Assembly: GCA_039888615.1 (NCBI GenBank)
Contig: JBDQQS010000005.1
Source: Flavimaribacter sp039888615
GTDB taxonomy: Bacteria > Pseudomonadota > Alphaproteobacteria > Rhizobiales > Rhizobiaceae
Length of the DNA: 64,000 nt
Reading direction: 5' to 3' (one strand)
Below, one piece after another: positions 34,437 through 43,395 of this stretch; the first letter of the stretch is position 1, and each line of letters starts with the position of its first letter. Position numbers and translations under genes: made by a program. The notes beneath the pieces were generated by a model. It worked only from the letters and a program-made list of their open reading frames with translations, was not told the DNA's origin and searched no databases.

Positions 34437-35323
34437 AGTCATCCCCCATCGGGCCGGTTCTCGTCACCGGCGGGAACGGATTTCTCGGACGGGCGATCTC
34501 TGGTCGAATGGTCGACGCGGGTGAATCGGTGATCTCGCTGGATCTTGCTCCGACCATCGAACCGGTCGCTGGCGTTATTGCAGAAACCGGAAACATCATG
34601 GATATCGAGGCGATCCACGCGATGGCGAAACGCCATGGGGTGCGCGCCATCGTCCATCTTGCAGCGATGGTGATCCCGGCGTGCCGCGCCGATCCGGCGA
34701 AGGGAGCGGAAGTCAATGTGATCGGCCACATCAACATGCTGGAGGTTGCGCGAAGGCTCGGCGTGCGGCGTTTCGTTTATACGAGTTCCGTCGCCGCGAA
34801 GCCGCGCGAACCTTTCGACACGCCAGTAAATCTGTACGGCGCCTACAAGCGGTGCTGCGAGGATATATCCAGGATCTGGTATCTCGACCTCGAAACGCCG
34901 TCGATAGGCCTCAGGCCCAATGTTGTTTACGGTCCGGGCCGGGAAATCGGCGAAACAGCGGCTATCACGCTTGCGATCAAAGCCGCCGCGCAGGGCGTGA
35001 GTTTTGAGATGCCTTTTGCCGGCGCAATGTGTTTCCAGTATGTCGACGAGGTCGTCGACGTGATGTGGCGGTGCCTGGCGCTGGAACCGGAAGGCGCGTA
35101 CGTGTCGGATTTGACGACGGGAACGCAGACGATCGACGAGGTCATCGCCGCCATCAAGAAGGTTTCGCCGGAGGCCATGATCATTCCATCGCAGCAAATC
35201 AGGCCGGCGCCCCCGCAACTGGACAACGCCGTGTTGAAGAAGCTGATCGGGGAGTGGCCCTCCGTGTCGCTGGAAGAGGGCGTTCGCCTGACCCAGGCGT
35301 ACTACGTCCGGAGCCAAAATTGA
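34433..35323 (+). CDS. NAD-dependent epimerase/dehydratase (extended SDR)
   Basis: 296 residues: VLVTGGNGFLGRAI cofactor motif, VHLAAMVIPACRADP, YTSSVAA, and YGAYKR as the Tyr-x-x-x-Lys pair. The family includes sugar epimerases and uronate/hexose dehydrogenases; without a nucleotide-sugar context here, a dehydrogenase or isomerase of a free sugar acid is more plausible (inference). It ends the LysR-associated operon. Confidence 0.86.
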   Translation: MKSSPIGPVLVTGGNGFLGRAISGRMVDAGESVISLDLAPTIEPVAGVIAETGNIMDIEAIHAMAKRHGVRAIVHLAAMVIPACRADPAKGAEVNVIGHINMLEVARRLGVRRFVYTSSVAAKPREPFDTPVNLYGAYKRCCEDISRIWYLDLETPSIGLRPNVVYGPGREIGETAAITLAIKAAAQGVSFEMPFAGAMCFQYVDEVVDVMWRCLALEPEGAYVSDLTTGTQTIDEVIAAIKKVSPEAMIIPSQQIRPAPPQLDNAVLKKLIGEWPSVSLEEGVRLTQAYYVRSQN

Positions 35324-35421
35324 GTTTATACTTCCGGCGACGCGGCGTCTGAACTACAAATCGCCATTTTTACCTGTTTTGTGACGAACTTCGGGGGCGA
35401 CAATTAACCCCGAGGACGATT

Positions 35422-37311
35422 ATGAACGGAACATTTGAGGATTTTCTTGACGCCCTTCTTGCATTTGAATCTGGCTGGGACAGGGAAAGATATAATTCAG
35501 GTATAATACAGAACTGGCAGCTCGATCAGTGGGCTGGCGGCAGCGTTGCGGATTTTTATCCGGAGTATTCGAGCTGGTCCGAACTGACCGACGAGGAATG
35601 GGAAACCATGGCCTACCGGTCGATGAACGTATTCGGTTTCGTCGGCTATCAGTTTGGAGAGGCGCTGCTGATTGACCTCGGTTATTACGACGACGACGTT
35701 TATTATCTCAATGGCGCCGACACCAACACATGGGACGGCGCCTGGACAGGCAAGAACGGCGCAAATTCCCTCGAAGACTTCATGACCAAGGAGGTTCAGG
35801 ATCAGGCGATCCTGGATGCGTTCGGCCACAATCTTGAAATCATCGAGGATGGCCTCGAGGCGGCGGGCACGAGCCTGGATGCATTTCTCGGAACCACGAG
35901 AACATATGCCGTCAACGGCCAGGAAGTGTCAGTCGAGCTTACACTTACTGGCATTCTGGCCGGCGCACACCTGAACGGCGCGCCCGCCATGATTGACCTG
36001 CTGCTGAACGAAACCGTCGCCAATGACGAATTCGGGACGTCGACCCTGCAATATATCGCGCAGTTCGGCGGCTATGAATCACCGCAGTACGAAGATCTTA
36101 TCGACCAATGGCTCGAAAACCTTACCGGCGACGAGGGACTCGGCTCGAACAGGGGCTCTGCGAATGTCGACGCCGACACCGCCGACGTCGCCATCACCTG
36201 GTCGTGGGGGCAAAATGAAGTTGTTACTGATTTCGATCCCGATTCAGGCACAATAAGGGTCGATTGGCTGACTGCCGACGACCTCGAAATCTACGAGGAA
36301 AACGGCAGCGCAGTTTTCGCCGTTCCGTCAAACAATCAGACAACGACGTTGCAGGGTGTTTCTCTCGACGATCTCAGTCTGGCGAATTTTACCATCATGG
36401 ACGAATCGGCGGCCGAGGAAATCCTTTCCCTGATCGGCTCGGAAGAAGCAAATGATGATGACGATGACGGCGCTTCCGACGATACCGGAGACGACGGTGC
36501 GTCGGACGATAACGGTGATGATGGCGCATCGGACGATGACGGTGATGATGGCGCATCGGACGATGACGGCGGCTCCGACGATACATCCGATGAGTATACA
36601 GGACCGACCAGCGAACACGGCACGGCCGACGTCACCAAGCAGACAGCCACTGTGGTGGTAACCTGGGCGTGGGGCAAAGACACTGACGTGACCGACTTTG
36701 ATCCGGCGACCGACACCATATTCGTCGACTGGTTCAGCAAGGACGCTATCGAAGTCAGCGAAGTGGATGGCAGCGTGGTCTTTTCGATGCCTGGCAACAA
36801 CCAGACAATCACTCTGGAAGGCGTTTCGCTGTCTGATCTGTCCGAAGACAACTTCACGATCAAGGACACCGCCACGGCGGCCGAAATCCTCAATCTCGTC
36901 GGAGCGGCGGCAAGCGATGACGACAGTGGTGATGACACCGATACAGGAGACGATTCCGGCAATCAGGACGACGGCGCATCCGATGGCGGATCGGCCGATA
37001 TCCCGGATGACGGCGTGGATGTGCACCAGATCACCTGGAACTGGGCGGCGACCGAAGTGATTTCGGATTTCGATATTTCGGAAGACGTGCTGGACTTCGG
37101 TTCCCTGCCTGCCGCACTTGTCTCGATCACCGAGTCCGATGAGGACCTTATGATCGAAGTGATCGGCAACGGCGGGCATACTTACGTTCTTGAGAACATC
37201 CAGGCGGAAGATTTGTCGCTCGCCAATCTCGAGGCGCCGGACTGGAACGAGAATGTTCTCGAACAGGTTGTCGATCAGCTCGAAGCGCTGGGCAACGATA
37301 ATATCGCGTGA
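35422..37311 (+). CDS. Large acidic modular protein, probable type I secretion substrate
   Basis: 629 residues, no N-terminal signal peptide, very acidic. Residues ~1-235 form one domain with AFESGWD near the start, FGFVGYQFGEALLIDLGYY (~71-89) and GAWTGKNG (~106-113); this recalls lysozyme/lytic-transglycosylase-like domains (ESG...YQFG), with E16 as candidate acid. Then three related modules: ~247-340, ~403-496 and ~533-605, each starting with a (V/I)TWxW pattern and an acidic DFD element, and the first two ending in NQTxTLxGVSL...NFTI. Acidic Gly-Ala-Ser-Asp linkers join them. No RTX nonapeptides are present. The convergent neighbours encode a type I exporter, so secretion by that system through a C-terminal signal is inferred. 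No match to a named family is claimed. Confidence 0.75.
   Translation: MNGTFEDFLDALLAFESGWDRERYNSGIIQNWQLDQWAGGSVADFYPEYSSWSELTDEEWETMAYRSMNVFGFVGYQFGEALLIDLGYYDDDVYYLNGADTNTWDGAWTGKNGANSLEDFMTKEVQDQAILDAFGHNLEIIEDGLEAAGTSLDAFLGTTRTYAVNGQEVSVELTLTGILAGAHLNGAPAMIDLLLNETVANDEFGTSTLQYIAQFGGYESPQYEDLIDQWLENLTGDEGLGSNRGSANVDADTADVAITWSWGQNEVVTDFDPDSGTIRVDWLTADDLEIYEENGSAVFAVPSNNQTTTLQGVSLDDLSLANFTIMDESAAEEILSLIGSEEANDDDDDGASDDTGDDGASDDNGDDGASDDDGDDGASDDDGGSDDTSDEYTGPTSEHGTADVTKQTATVVVTWAWGKDTDVTDFDPATDTIFVDWFSKDAIEVSEVDGSVVFSMPGNNQTITLEGVSLSDLSEDNFTIKDTATAAEILNLVGAAASDDDSGDDTDTGDDSGNQDDGASDGGSADIPDDGVDVHQITWNWAATEVISDFDISEDVLDFGSLPAALVSITESDEDLMIEVIGNGGHTYVLENIQAEDLSLANLEAPDWNENVLEQVVDQLEALGNDNIA
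36460..36567 (+). repeat. 27-bp tandem repeat encoding an acidic linker
   Basis: Four consecutive 27-bp units (36460, 36487, 36514, 36541); the last two are identical, the first two diverged. Each unit encodes nine residues containing DDGASDD. This produces a flexible, Ca-binding-like acidic linker between modules 1 and 2 of the secreted protein and is prone to copy-number change. Confidence 0.75.
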
Positions 37312-37319
37312 TGGATCAT

Positions 37320-37352
37320 GACACGACGCGGAGATTTGCTCCGCGTCGTGTC
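37320..37352. terminator. 14-bp stem terminator between convergent genes
   Basis: GACACGACGCGGAG (37320-37333), loop ATTTG, CTCCGCGTCGTGTC (37339-37352): a perfect 14-bp stem placed between the secreted-protein gene and the convergent HlyD gene. It can fold on both strands, so it likely works as a bidirectional terminator, though there is no T-run. Confidence 0.75.
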
Positions 37353-37395
37353 GTACAATGTTGCCTGCAGTCAGTTATTTCGAATCCGAGCAGTC

Positions 37396-38727
37396 TCAGG
37401 TTTCGCGCCAGGCGTGGGTGATCTGATCAACGATAGGCTTTGTCAGGTAGGCAAGAACCGTTCGGGACCCCGTCGCCATGAAGGCCTCTACCGGCATGCC
37501 GGGTATCAGTTCCTGTCCCTTCAACTTTTCAAGCTCCTCCTCGCCGATTGTCAGACGCACCTTGTAGTAGCGTGTCTTCAAGACGTCATCCCAGGTCTGG
37601 TCCGCGGCTATGCGCGCGACCCGGGCTGCAAGTTGGGGCGTCGTTCGATGGTCGAGGCCTGGAAACCGGATCCATGCATTCTGTTGGCGATGCAACTGGT
37701 CGACATCGGAGGGATCGACACGCGCCTCGACGACCAGTAGATCCTCACGCGGAACGATCTGCACAATGGTTTCGCCCTGTCGGATGACGCCGCCGATCGT
37801 ATGCGCGGTCATTTCATGCACAAACCCTGCTCTGGGCGCGCGGATTTCCAGGCGGTCAAGCTGGTCCTCCAGCGCAACTTTCTCTTCCTTCAGTTCCGCC
37901 AATCGCGCGCGCACGTCCTGCAATTCACGCAGAACTTCGGTCTGGTTGTCTGCGTCAAGCTGCAGCATCTGCATGCGGCGTTCGCTGATCGCCTCCCGCA
38001 GGCCGGCGATCTGCTGAAGCAATTCACCATGCTCTCCGGTCAGCCGCGTCTTCTCGCGCTCCAGGGTCGTCACCCTGGTTTTTGTCACAAGCTGCTTCTC
38101 GAGCAATGCGTTCAACCCGGAGAGTTCCTCGTCAAGGAGGGCGATCTCATCCTGCTTGGCCTGTTGTTGCGCATCCAGTCCGCCGATCTGTTTCTCAAGC
38201 TGCGTAATCTGGTCTTCGAGTTGCAGCTTGCGCTGTTTCATGCTGCCGTTGCGGGCATGCAGCAAAAGCTTCTGGCTCGTCAGGATGTCGCTTGTCGCCG
38301 CTTCCATTGAGGCTTCGTTATCAGAGCCCGCGGGAAAACGGATGGACGCAGCTCCGTCGCGTTCGGCGACCAGCCGAGCAGCGCGCGCATTCAGATCCTG
38401 CAACTCGTTCGCGATAATGGCGTGCTTCGATCGCGCCGCAGTGTCGTCGAGCACGATCAGCAGGTCGCCGGCTTCGACTGCGTCGCCGTCATTGACCAGG
38501 ATTTTATGTACGATCCCGCCCTCGCGATGCTGAACGCTCTTGATTGCGCTTTCCACGACGATGGACCCCGGCGCAACCACCGCTCCGGATATTTTTGTGA
38601 ATACGGCCCAGCCGCCAATGCCGATGATCAGGAGTGCGATCGCAAAGGACGCAATCGCCATGTGCCACCGGATACTCCCGAGAATTCCGCCATTTGTTTT
38701 TTCGAAAGAAAGATTTTGACTGTTCAT
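37396..38727 (-). CDS. HlyD-family periplasmic adaptor of type I secretion
   Basis: 443 residues: one N-terminal membrane helix (IASFAIALLIIGIGGWAVF, ~26-45), biotinyl-lipoyl-like segment (HREGGIVHKILVNDGDAVEAG), a long alpha-helical coiled coil (~100-290, rich in Glu/Leu/Gln), then a beta-barrel ending with ELIPGMPVEAFMATGSRTVLAYL, all as in PrtE/HlyD adaptors. It bridges the ABC exporter at 38732-40486 to an outer-membrane TolC-type protein, not encoded here. Four bases separate it from the exporter gene. Confidence 0.93.
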   Translation of the reverse strand: MNSQNLSFEKTNGGILGSIRWHMAIASFAIALLIIGIGGWAVFTKISGAVVAPGSIVVESAIKSVQHREGGIVHKILVNDGDAVEAGDLLIVLDDTAARSKHAIIANELQDLNARAARLVAERDGAASIRFPAGSDNEASMEAATSDILTSQKLLLHARNGSMKQRKLQLEDQITQLEKQIGGLDAQQQAKQDEIALLDEELSGLNALLEKQLVTKTRVTTLEREKTRLTGEHGELLQQIAGLREAISERRMQMLQLDADNQTEVLRELQDVRARLAELKEEKVALEDQLDRLEIRAPRAGFVHEMTAHTIGGVIRQGETIVQIVPREDLLVVEARVDPSDVDQLHRQQNAWIRFPGLDHRTTPQLAARVARIAADQTWDDVLKTRYYKVRLTIGEEELEKLKGQELIPGMPVEAFMATGSRTVLAYLTKPIVDQITHAWRET

Positions 38728-38731
38728 TGTC

Positions 38732-40486
38732 TCAGGCCGCCGCTGTTTTCTTTGAATCGACTGGCGTCAATGTCTGGCGCATGATTTCGTCGCGCGGGCC
38801 AAAGGCGACCGCGCGACCGTCCTTCAGGCAGAGCGCCTTGTTGACAGCGCCTATGGCGCGGGGCCGGTGCGCGACGAGCAAGACGATCTTTCCGCGGGCG
38901 CGCACGGTCATAATCGCTTTTGCGAGCGCCGCCTCGCCCTCCGCGTCAAGGTTGGAGTTCGGTTCGTCAAGAATGATGATGAACGGTTTTCCGTATAGCG
39001 CTCTCGCTAGCGCAATGCGTTGCCGCTGCCCTCCCGACAGTGCAACGCCTTCCGAGCCGATAGGGGTGTTGTATCCCTTTGGCAGTGCGGTGATCAGGTC
39101 GTGCACATTGGCAAGCAGCGCGGCCTCTATGATGTCTTTCGAGGTGGCTTGCGGGTCGAAACGGGCAATGTTCTGGGCGACCGTGCCTTCGAACAGCTGC
39201 AAGTCCTGAGGCAGGTAACCGATGAATTCGCTTCTGGCGGCCGGGCTCCACTGGTCAAGGTCTGCGCCGTCGAAGCGGATCGAACCCTTGATCATCGTCG
39301 CGGCGCCGATGATGGCCCGGATCAGCGTCGACTTCCCCGAACCCGACGCGCCGAGGATCGCGATGCCGTCGCCAGCCTGCACGTCAAATGAGACATTGCG
39401 TATCACCGGATTGGCGGCGCCGGCGGGGCTGCAATAAACGCTCTCGACAACAAGCGTCTTGCGGGGCGCGGGCAGCTCATGTTCGGTATCTCCGAAGAGC
39501 GGCAGGGCCATCATGCCGCGCAGGCGTTCGAGGCTCTGTCTGGCGGCGACGAAGCCGCGCCAGTGAACCATCGCCTGCTCTACAGGCGACAGCGCACGCA
39601 TGGTGATGATCGAGCAGGCGATCATCACGCCCGGTGAAATCTCCTGCTGGATCGCAAGCAGGGCGCCAACGGCGAGCATGCCTGACTGGAGGATAAGCCG
39701 CACCGTCTTGATGGAATGGGTGAAGAGGCCGTTGCGGTCGGCGGCGTGGCGCTGGTCGGTCAGGAAGCGGGTGTTCTCGGCGTCCCACCGATTTGACAGG
39801 GCTTCGGACATGCCCATTGCGAACACGGCCTCTGCGTTTCTGCGGCCTTCCTCCACCCGGGAGGTCCGCCGGGCGCGCAGATGCGCGGCGGCTTTCGATG
39901 GATTGCGGCACGCCAGCTCATTGAGTCCGACGAGGATTGCGATGATCATCACGCCGGCAAGCGCAACAAAACCCAGCAGGCTGTGAAACAGAAACACGAG
40001 CGCCAGATAGAAGGGCAGCCAGGGAAGATCGTACATCGCCGCCGGCCCGTTGCCGGACATGAACTGCGTGATGGATTCGAGATCCTGGACCGGCCTGAGG
40101 TTGCGCCCCTTGGCGCCCAATCGCGCGGGAAGGGCAGTCGAAATAGCCAACGCGCGCGCGGAAAGAGTCTCGTCCACATGCTGGCCAACCCGGTAGAGCA
40201 CCCTGCTGCGCAGGGCGTCGAGAACGCCAAAGAACAGATAGAGGGAGAGCGCAAGCAGGCCTATGCCGACAAGTGTCGGAACGGAATTGCTGACAAGAAC
40301 CCGGTCATAGACCTGCAGCATGAACAACGGACCGGTGAGCATGAGCAGGTTTATCACCAGACTGACGCCGCCAAGGCCCCACAAGAGGGGACGAAGCGAG
40401 GCAAAAAGTTCGCCGAGCGGCGACCCGGGATTTGGTTCTCCGACAGGAGCCCTTTCAGTAACGGACATATCCAAATTCATGATCAA
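38732..40486 (-). CDS. Type I secretion ABC exporter (PrtD/HasD-type permease-ATPase)
   Basis: 584 residues. Six membrane helices over ~40-310, then an ATPase domain: Walker A GASGSGKSTLIRAI (~380), signature LSGGQRQRIALARALYG, Walker B IIILDEPNSNLD, His in LVAHR. There is no N-terminal C39 peptidase, so cargo is exported without leader cleavage, as for PrtD and HasD. It is co-oriented with the adaptor gene and convergent with the acidic 629-residue protein, its presumed cargo. Start ATG at 40486 (also 40480 or 40471 possible). Confidence 0.93.
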   Translation of the reverse strand: MIMNLDMSVTERAPVGEPNPGSPLGELFASLRPLLWGLGGVSLVINLLMLTGPLFMLQVYDRVLVSNSVPTLVGIGLLALSLYLFFGVLDALRSRVLYRVGQHVDETLSARALAISTALPARLGAKGRNLRPVQDLESITQFMSGNGPAAMYDLPWLPFYLALVFLFHSLLGFVALAGVMIIAILVGLNELACRNPSKAAAHLRARRTSRVEEGRRNAEAVFAMGMSEALSNRWDAENTRFLTDQRHAADRNGLFTHSIKTVRLILQSGMLAVGALLAIQQEISPGVMIACSIITMRALSPVEQAMVHWRGFVAARQSLERLRGMMALPLFGDTEHELPAPRKTLVVESVYCSPAGAANPVIRNVSFDVQAGDGIAILGASGSGKSTLIRAIIGAATMIKGSIRFDGADLDQWSPAARSEFIGYLPQDLQLFEGTVAQNIARFDPQATSKDIIEAALLANVHDLITALPKGYNTPIGSEGVALSGGQRQRIALARALYGKPFIIILDEPNSNLDAEGEAALAKAIMTVRARGKIVLLVAHRPRAIGAVNKALCLKDGRAVAFGPRDEIMRQTLTPVDSKKTAAA

Positions 40487-40901
40487 ATTCCGTCTTCAAG
40501 TATCAGTAAGCCGGCTGCGCTCGTTCAAGCGACGCCGGGAGAAATGTCAGTGATTCAGGTTGATGTCCGTTGGACAGCTGAAATGTCGTGGCTCAAATGA
40601 GTAGAAAGTCTGGTCAGACTGGTACTGGGAATACTTGCGTTGAAATTGCGCCAAATGGCAAAATTGAAGCTTTAACACTAATAAATAGTCAAAGTGAACG
40701 CCCATGTATTCATCCTGGTTACGCGTCACCCCTGACGAAGTCTGACTAAGTCGAAAATTGGCCAAAAATATGTTTGTGTGCGCGGGGCGTTAGCTTTTCC
40801 GGAAAAACGCCATTGCGATGCCGGAGGTCAGCTCGCTCTTGTTTGGAAAAGGCCTCACTCGACGATGTCCAGGCGTTTTCGGGCGCCGGCCAATATGATC
40901 C
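40487..40901. other. Gene-free spacer between secretion exporter and copA
   Basis: About 415 bp. The first half is AT-rich relative to the window (for example around 40640-40700) and should hold the exporter promoter. A 72-codon minus-strand frame at 40547-40765 shows no family features and no convincing start site. No repeat or RNA gene was recognised. Confidence 0.5.
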
Positions 40902-40932
40902 TTGACCTTCCAGTCGCTGGAAGCTTTATCAG
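40902..40932 (+). promoter_or_regulatory. MerR-type (CueR) promoter of copA
   Basis: -35 TTGACC (40902-40907) and -10-like TATCAG (40927-40932) are separated by 19 bp, the elongated spacer typical of MerR-family promoters. Within it lies the perfect dyad CTTCCAG-TCG-CTGGAAG (40907-40923), which closely resembles known CueR/HmrR operators. The CueR-type gene is downstream of copA. Confidence 0.85.
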
Positions 40933-40959
40933 AAAGTTAAGAGACAGAGGACGCCGCCA

Positions 40960-43344
40960 ATGAACAACTCCACGACTGAAAGCAAATCAGGACACGAAAG
41001 CTGCCATCATGACCACGGGTCTCATCAGGGCTCCGGGTCGGAAGGAACGGCAATCGATCCCGTTTGCGGGATGAAGGTCGATCTTTCTGCTGGCAAGCCG
41101 AGCCTCGTCTACAAGGATAGGGATTATCATTTCTGCTCGCAGAAATGTCACGACAAGTTCGAAGCAGACCCATGGTTCTACGTGTCCGGCAATTCCGCGA
41201 AAGTTGCAAAAAAGACATCGTCCGATGCGCTCTACACCTGCCCCATGCATCCGGAGATTGTTCAGGAGGGTCCCGGCAGCTGCCCGATCTGCGGCATGGC
41301 GCTGGAGCCGATGAGCGGCGTTTCGAACGAGCCGAATCACGAGCTTGTGGATTTTACGCGTCGACTTTGGGTGAGCGCTGGAGCAGCCATTCCCCTGTTG
41401 ATCCTGACGATGGGTCCGATGCTCGGGCTGCGCTTCAGGCAGTGGATCGGAGAACAGACCTCGATCTATCTGGAATTCATCCTCGCAACGCCTGTTGTTT
41501 TGTGGGCGGCGCTGCCCTTCTTCCAGCGCGGAATCAACTCTGTCCGCACCTGGAACCTGAACATGTGGACGCTGATCATGCTTGGCGTCGCGGCCGCCTA
41601 TCTCTACAGCGTCGTGGCGACCTTCTTGCCGGAGCTCTTTCCTGCCGATTTGGCGTCGAAAGAGGGGCATATTCCCGTCTATTACGAAGCTGCGGTCGTC
41701 ATCATAGCGCTGGTTTTCGTCGGCCAGGTGCTGGAGTTGAGGGCTCGCGAACGCACCGGGGACGCGATCCGCGCTCTTCTCGACCTGGCGCCGAAGACCG
41801 CTCGCAGAATTACGCCCGAGGGCGATGAATACGAAGCGCCCCTTGAAAACATCATGGAAGGCGATCGGCTGCGGGTTCGTCCGGGCGAAAGCGTTCCGGT
41901 CGATTCGATCGTCATCGAAGGCCGGTCCTCCGTCGACGAAAGCATGCTGACGGGCGAGCCGGTCCCGGTGGAAAAGAGCGACGGCGATTCGGTGACCGGC
42001 GGCACCATCAACAAGAATGGAACTCTTGTCATCGAGGCCCGTAAGGTCGGTGACGAGACGATGCTGGCGCAGATCGTTAATATGGTCTCCTCAGCACAGC
42101 GCTCCCGCGCGCCGATCCAGGGGCTGGCCGACAAGGTGGCTTCCTGGTTTGTGCCAACCGTAGTGGCCGCCGCTGTCATCGCCTTCGTGGTCTGGTTTCT
42201 GGTCGGACCTGATCCCGCGTTCGTGTTCGCCATCGTATCGGCCGTATCCGTGTTGATCATCGCATGCCCCTGCGCGCTCGGACTGGCCACGCCCATGTCG
42301 ATCATGACAGCGACCGGTCGCGGCGCGCAGGCCGGTGTCCTTATCAAGGACGCCGAGGCCCTCGAACGGATGGCGAAGGTCGATACGCTCGTCGTCGACA
42401 AGACGGGCACGCTGACAGAAGGGCGGCCGACCCTGACCGGGATCGTCGTATTCGGCGACGCTCAGGAAGACGCCCTGCTCGCATTCGCAGCAGCGATCGA
42501 AAAAGGCTCGGAGCATCCTCTTGCCGAAGCGATCGTGGCGGCGGCCGAAGAACGCGGCCTTGCGCTTTCCGCCGCCAATGATTTCGAGTCAGTCACCGGA
42601 AAGGGCGTTCAGGCGTCGATTGAAGGTAGGAAAGTGGCTCTCGGCAACGCCGCCATGATGGAGGCGGAAGCGATCTCCGTGGCCGACGCCGACGAAGAAG
42701 CCGACGCCTGGCGCAGCGAAGGCAAGACAGTGATGTATCTCGCTGTTGACGGGACGCTGGCTGCTCTCATAGCCGTCGCCGATCCGATCAAGCAGACGAC
42801 GGCGTCCGCGATCGCGGCTCTTCACGAGGCAGGTCTGCGGGTGATCATGGCGACCGGCGACAATGAACGCACCGCCAGAGCCGTTGCGGAACAATTGCAT
42901 ATCGATGAAGTCCGCGCCGGCGTCTCGCCCGAGGACAAGAAGAATCTGGTCGATGAATTGCACCGCGCCGGCCACAAGGTCGCCATGGCTGGCGACGGCG
43001 TGAACGACGCTCCGGCGCTTGCCGCCGCCGAGGTCGGCGTCGCCATGGGAACGGGAGCAGATGTCGCCGTTGAAAGCGCCGGCGTGACGCTCGTGAAGGG
43101 TGACCTGACAGGCGTGTTGCGCGCCAGACTGCTGGCGCTCGCCACGTTGAGGAACATCAAGCAGAATCTGCTCTTTGCCTTTGGTTACAATGCGCTCGGC
43201 ATTCCGATCGCCGCCGGCGTCCTCTACCCGATCACAGGAACCCTGCTGTCGCCGATGATCGCCGCCGCGGCCATGAGCCTGTCATCGGTGTCGGTCATCA
43301 CCAATGCGCTGCGGCTCAGACGTGTTCGGCTGGGCGTAGATTGA
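40960..43344 (+). CDS. copA: Copper-translocating P1B-type ATPase with YHS and heavy-metal-binding domains
   Basis: 794 residues. N-terminus is His-rich, then a YHS domain (DPVCGMKVDL...YHFCSQKCHDKF, ~28-72) and a second Cys domain (YTCPMHPEIVQEGPGSCPICGMALEPM, ~86-112) instead of classic CxxC HMA repeats. Catalytic core: TGEP actuator loop, CPC ion site in IACPCALGLATP, phosphorylated Asp in DKTGTLTEG, SEHPLAEA, and GDGVNDAPAL. It exports Cu(I) (possibly Ag) across the inner membrane using ATP. AGAGGA precedes the ATG at 40960, and a CueR-type promoter lies just upstream. Confidence 0.95.
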   Translation: MNNSTTESKSGHESCHHDHGSHQGSGSEGTAIDPVCGMKVDLSAGKPSLVYKDRDYHFCSQKCHDKFEADPWFYVSGNSAKVAKKTSSDALYTCPMHPEIVQEGPGSCPICGMALEPMSGVSNEPNHELVDFTRRLWVSAGAAIPLLILTMGPMLGLRFRQWIGEQTSIYLEFILATPVVLWAALPFFQRGINSVRTWNLNMWTLIMLGVAAAYLYSVVATFLPELFPADLASKEGHIPVYYEAAVVIIALVFVGQVLELRARERTGDAIRALLDLAPKTARRITPEGDEYEAPLENIMEGDRLRVRPGESVPVDSIVIEGRSSVDESMLTGEPVPVEKSDGDSVTGGTINKNGTLVIEARKVGDETMLAQIVNMVSSAQRSRAPIQGLADKVASWFVPTVVAAAVIAFVVWFLVGPDPAFVFAIVSAVSVLIIACPCALGLATPMSIMTATGRGAQAGVLIKDAEALERMAKVDTLVVDKTGTLTEGRPTLTGIVVFGDAQEDALLAFAAAIEKGSEHPLAEAIVAAAEERGLALSAANDFESVTGKGVQASIEGRKVALGNAAMMEAEAISVADADEEADAWRSEGKTVMYLAVDGTLAALIAVADPIKQTTASAIAALHEAGLRVIMATGDNERTARAVAEQLHIDEVRAGVSPEDKKNLVDELHRAGHKVAMAGDGVNDAPALAAAEVGVAMGTGADVAVESAGVTLVKGDLTGVLRARLLALATLRNIKQNLLFAFGYNALGIPIAAGVLYPITGTLLSPMIAAAAMSLSSVSVITNALRLRRVRLGVD

Positions 43345-43395
43345 GGCCTTCCGCCTCTGAGCGTTTCTCGACTGGAAAGCCATAGGAGCGGCTTC

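Noticed and set aside
36328..37179. 283-codon minus-strand frame opposite the secreted protein
   Set aside because: It arises from the acidic repeat read backwards (Ile/Val/Arg repeats) and has no start signals.
36000..37311. RTX (hemolysin-type) calcium-binding repeats in the secreted protein
   Set aside because: Looked for GGxGxDxUx nonapeptides; the acidic stretches are DDGASDD linkers, not RTX.
40547..40765. 72-codon minus-strand frame in the copA/exporter spacer
   Set aside because: No ribosome site, no domain features, unusual composition for the window; treated as chance.
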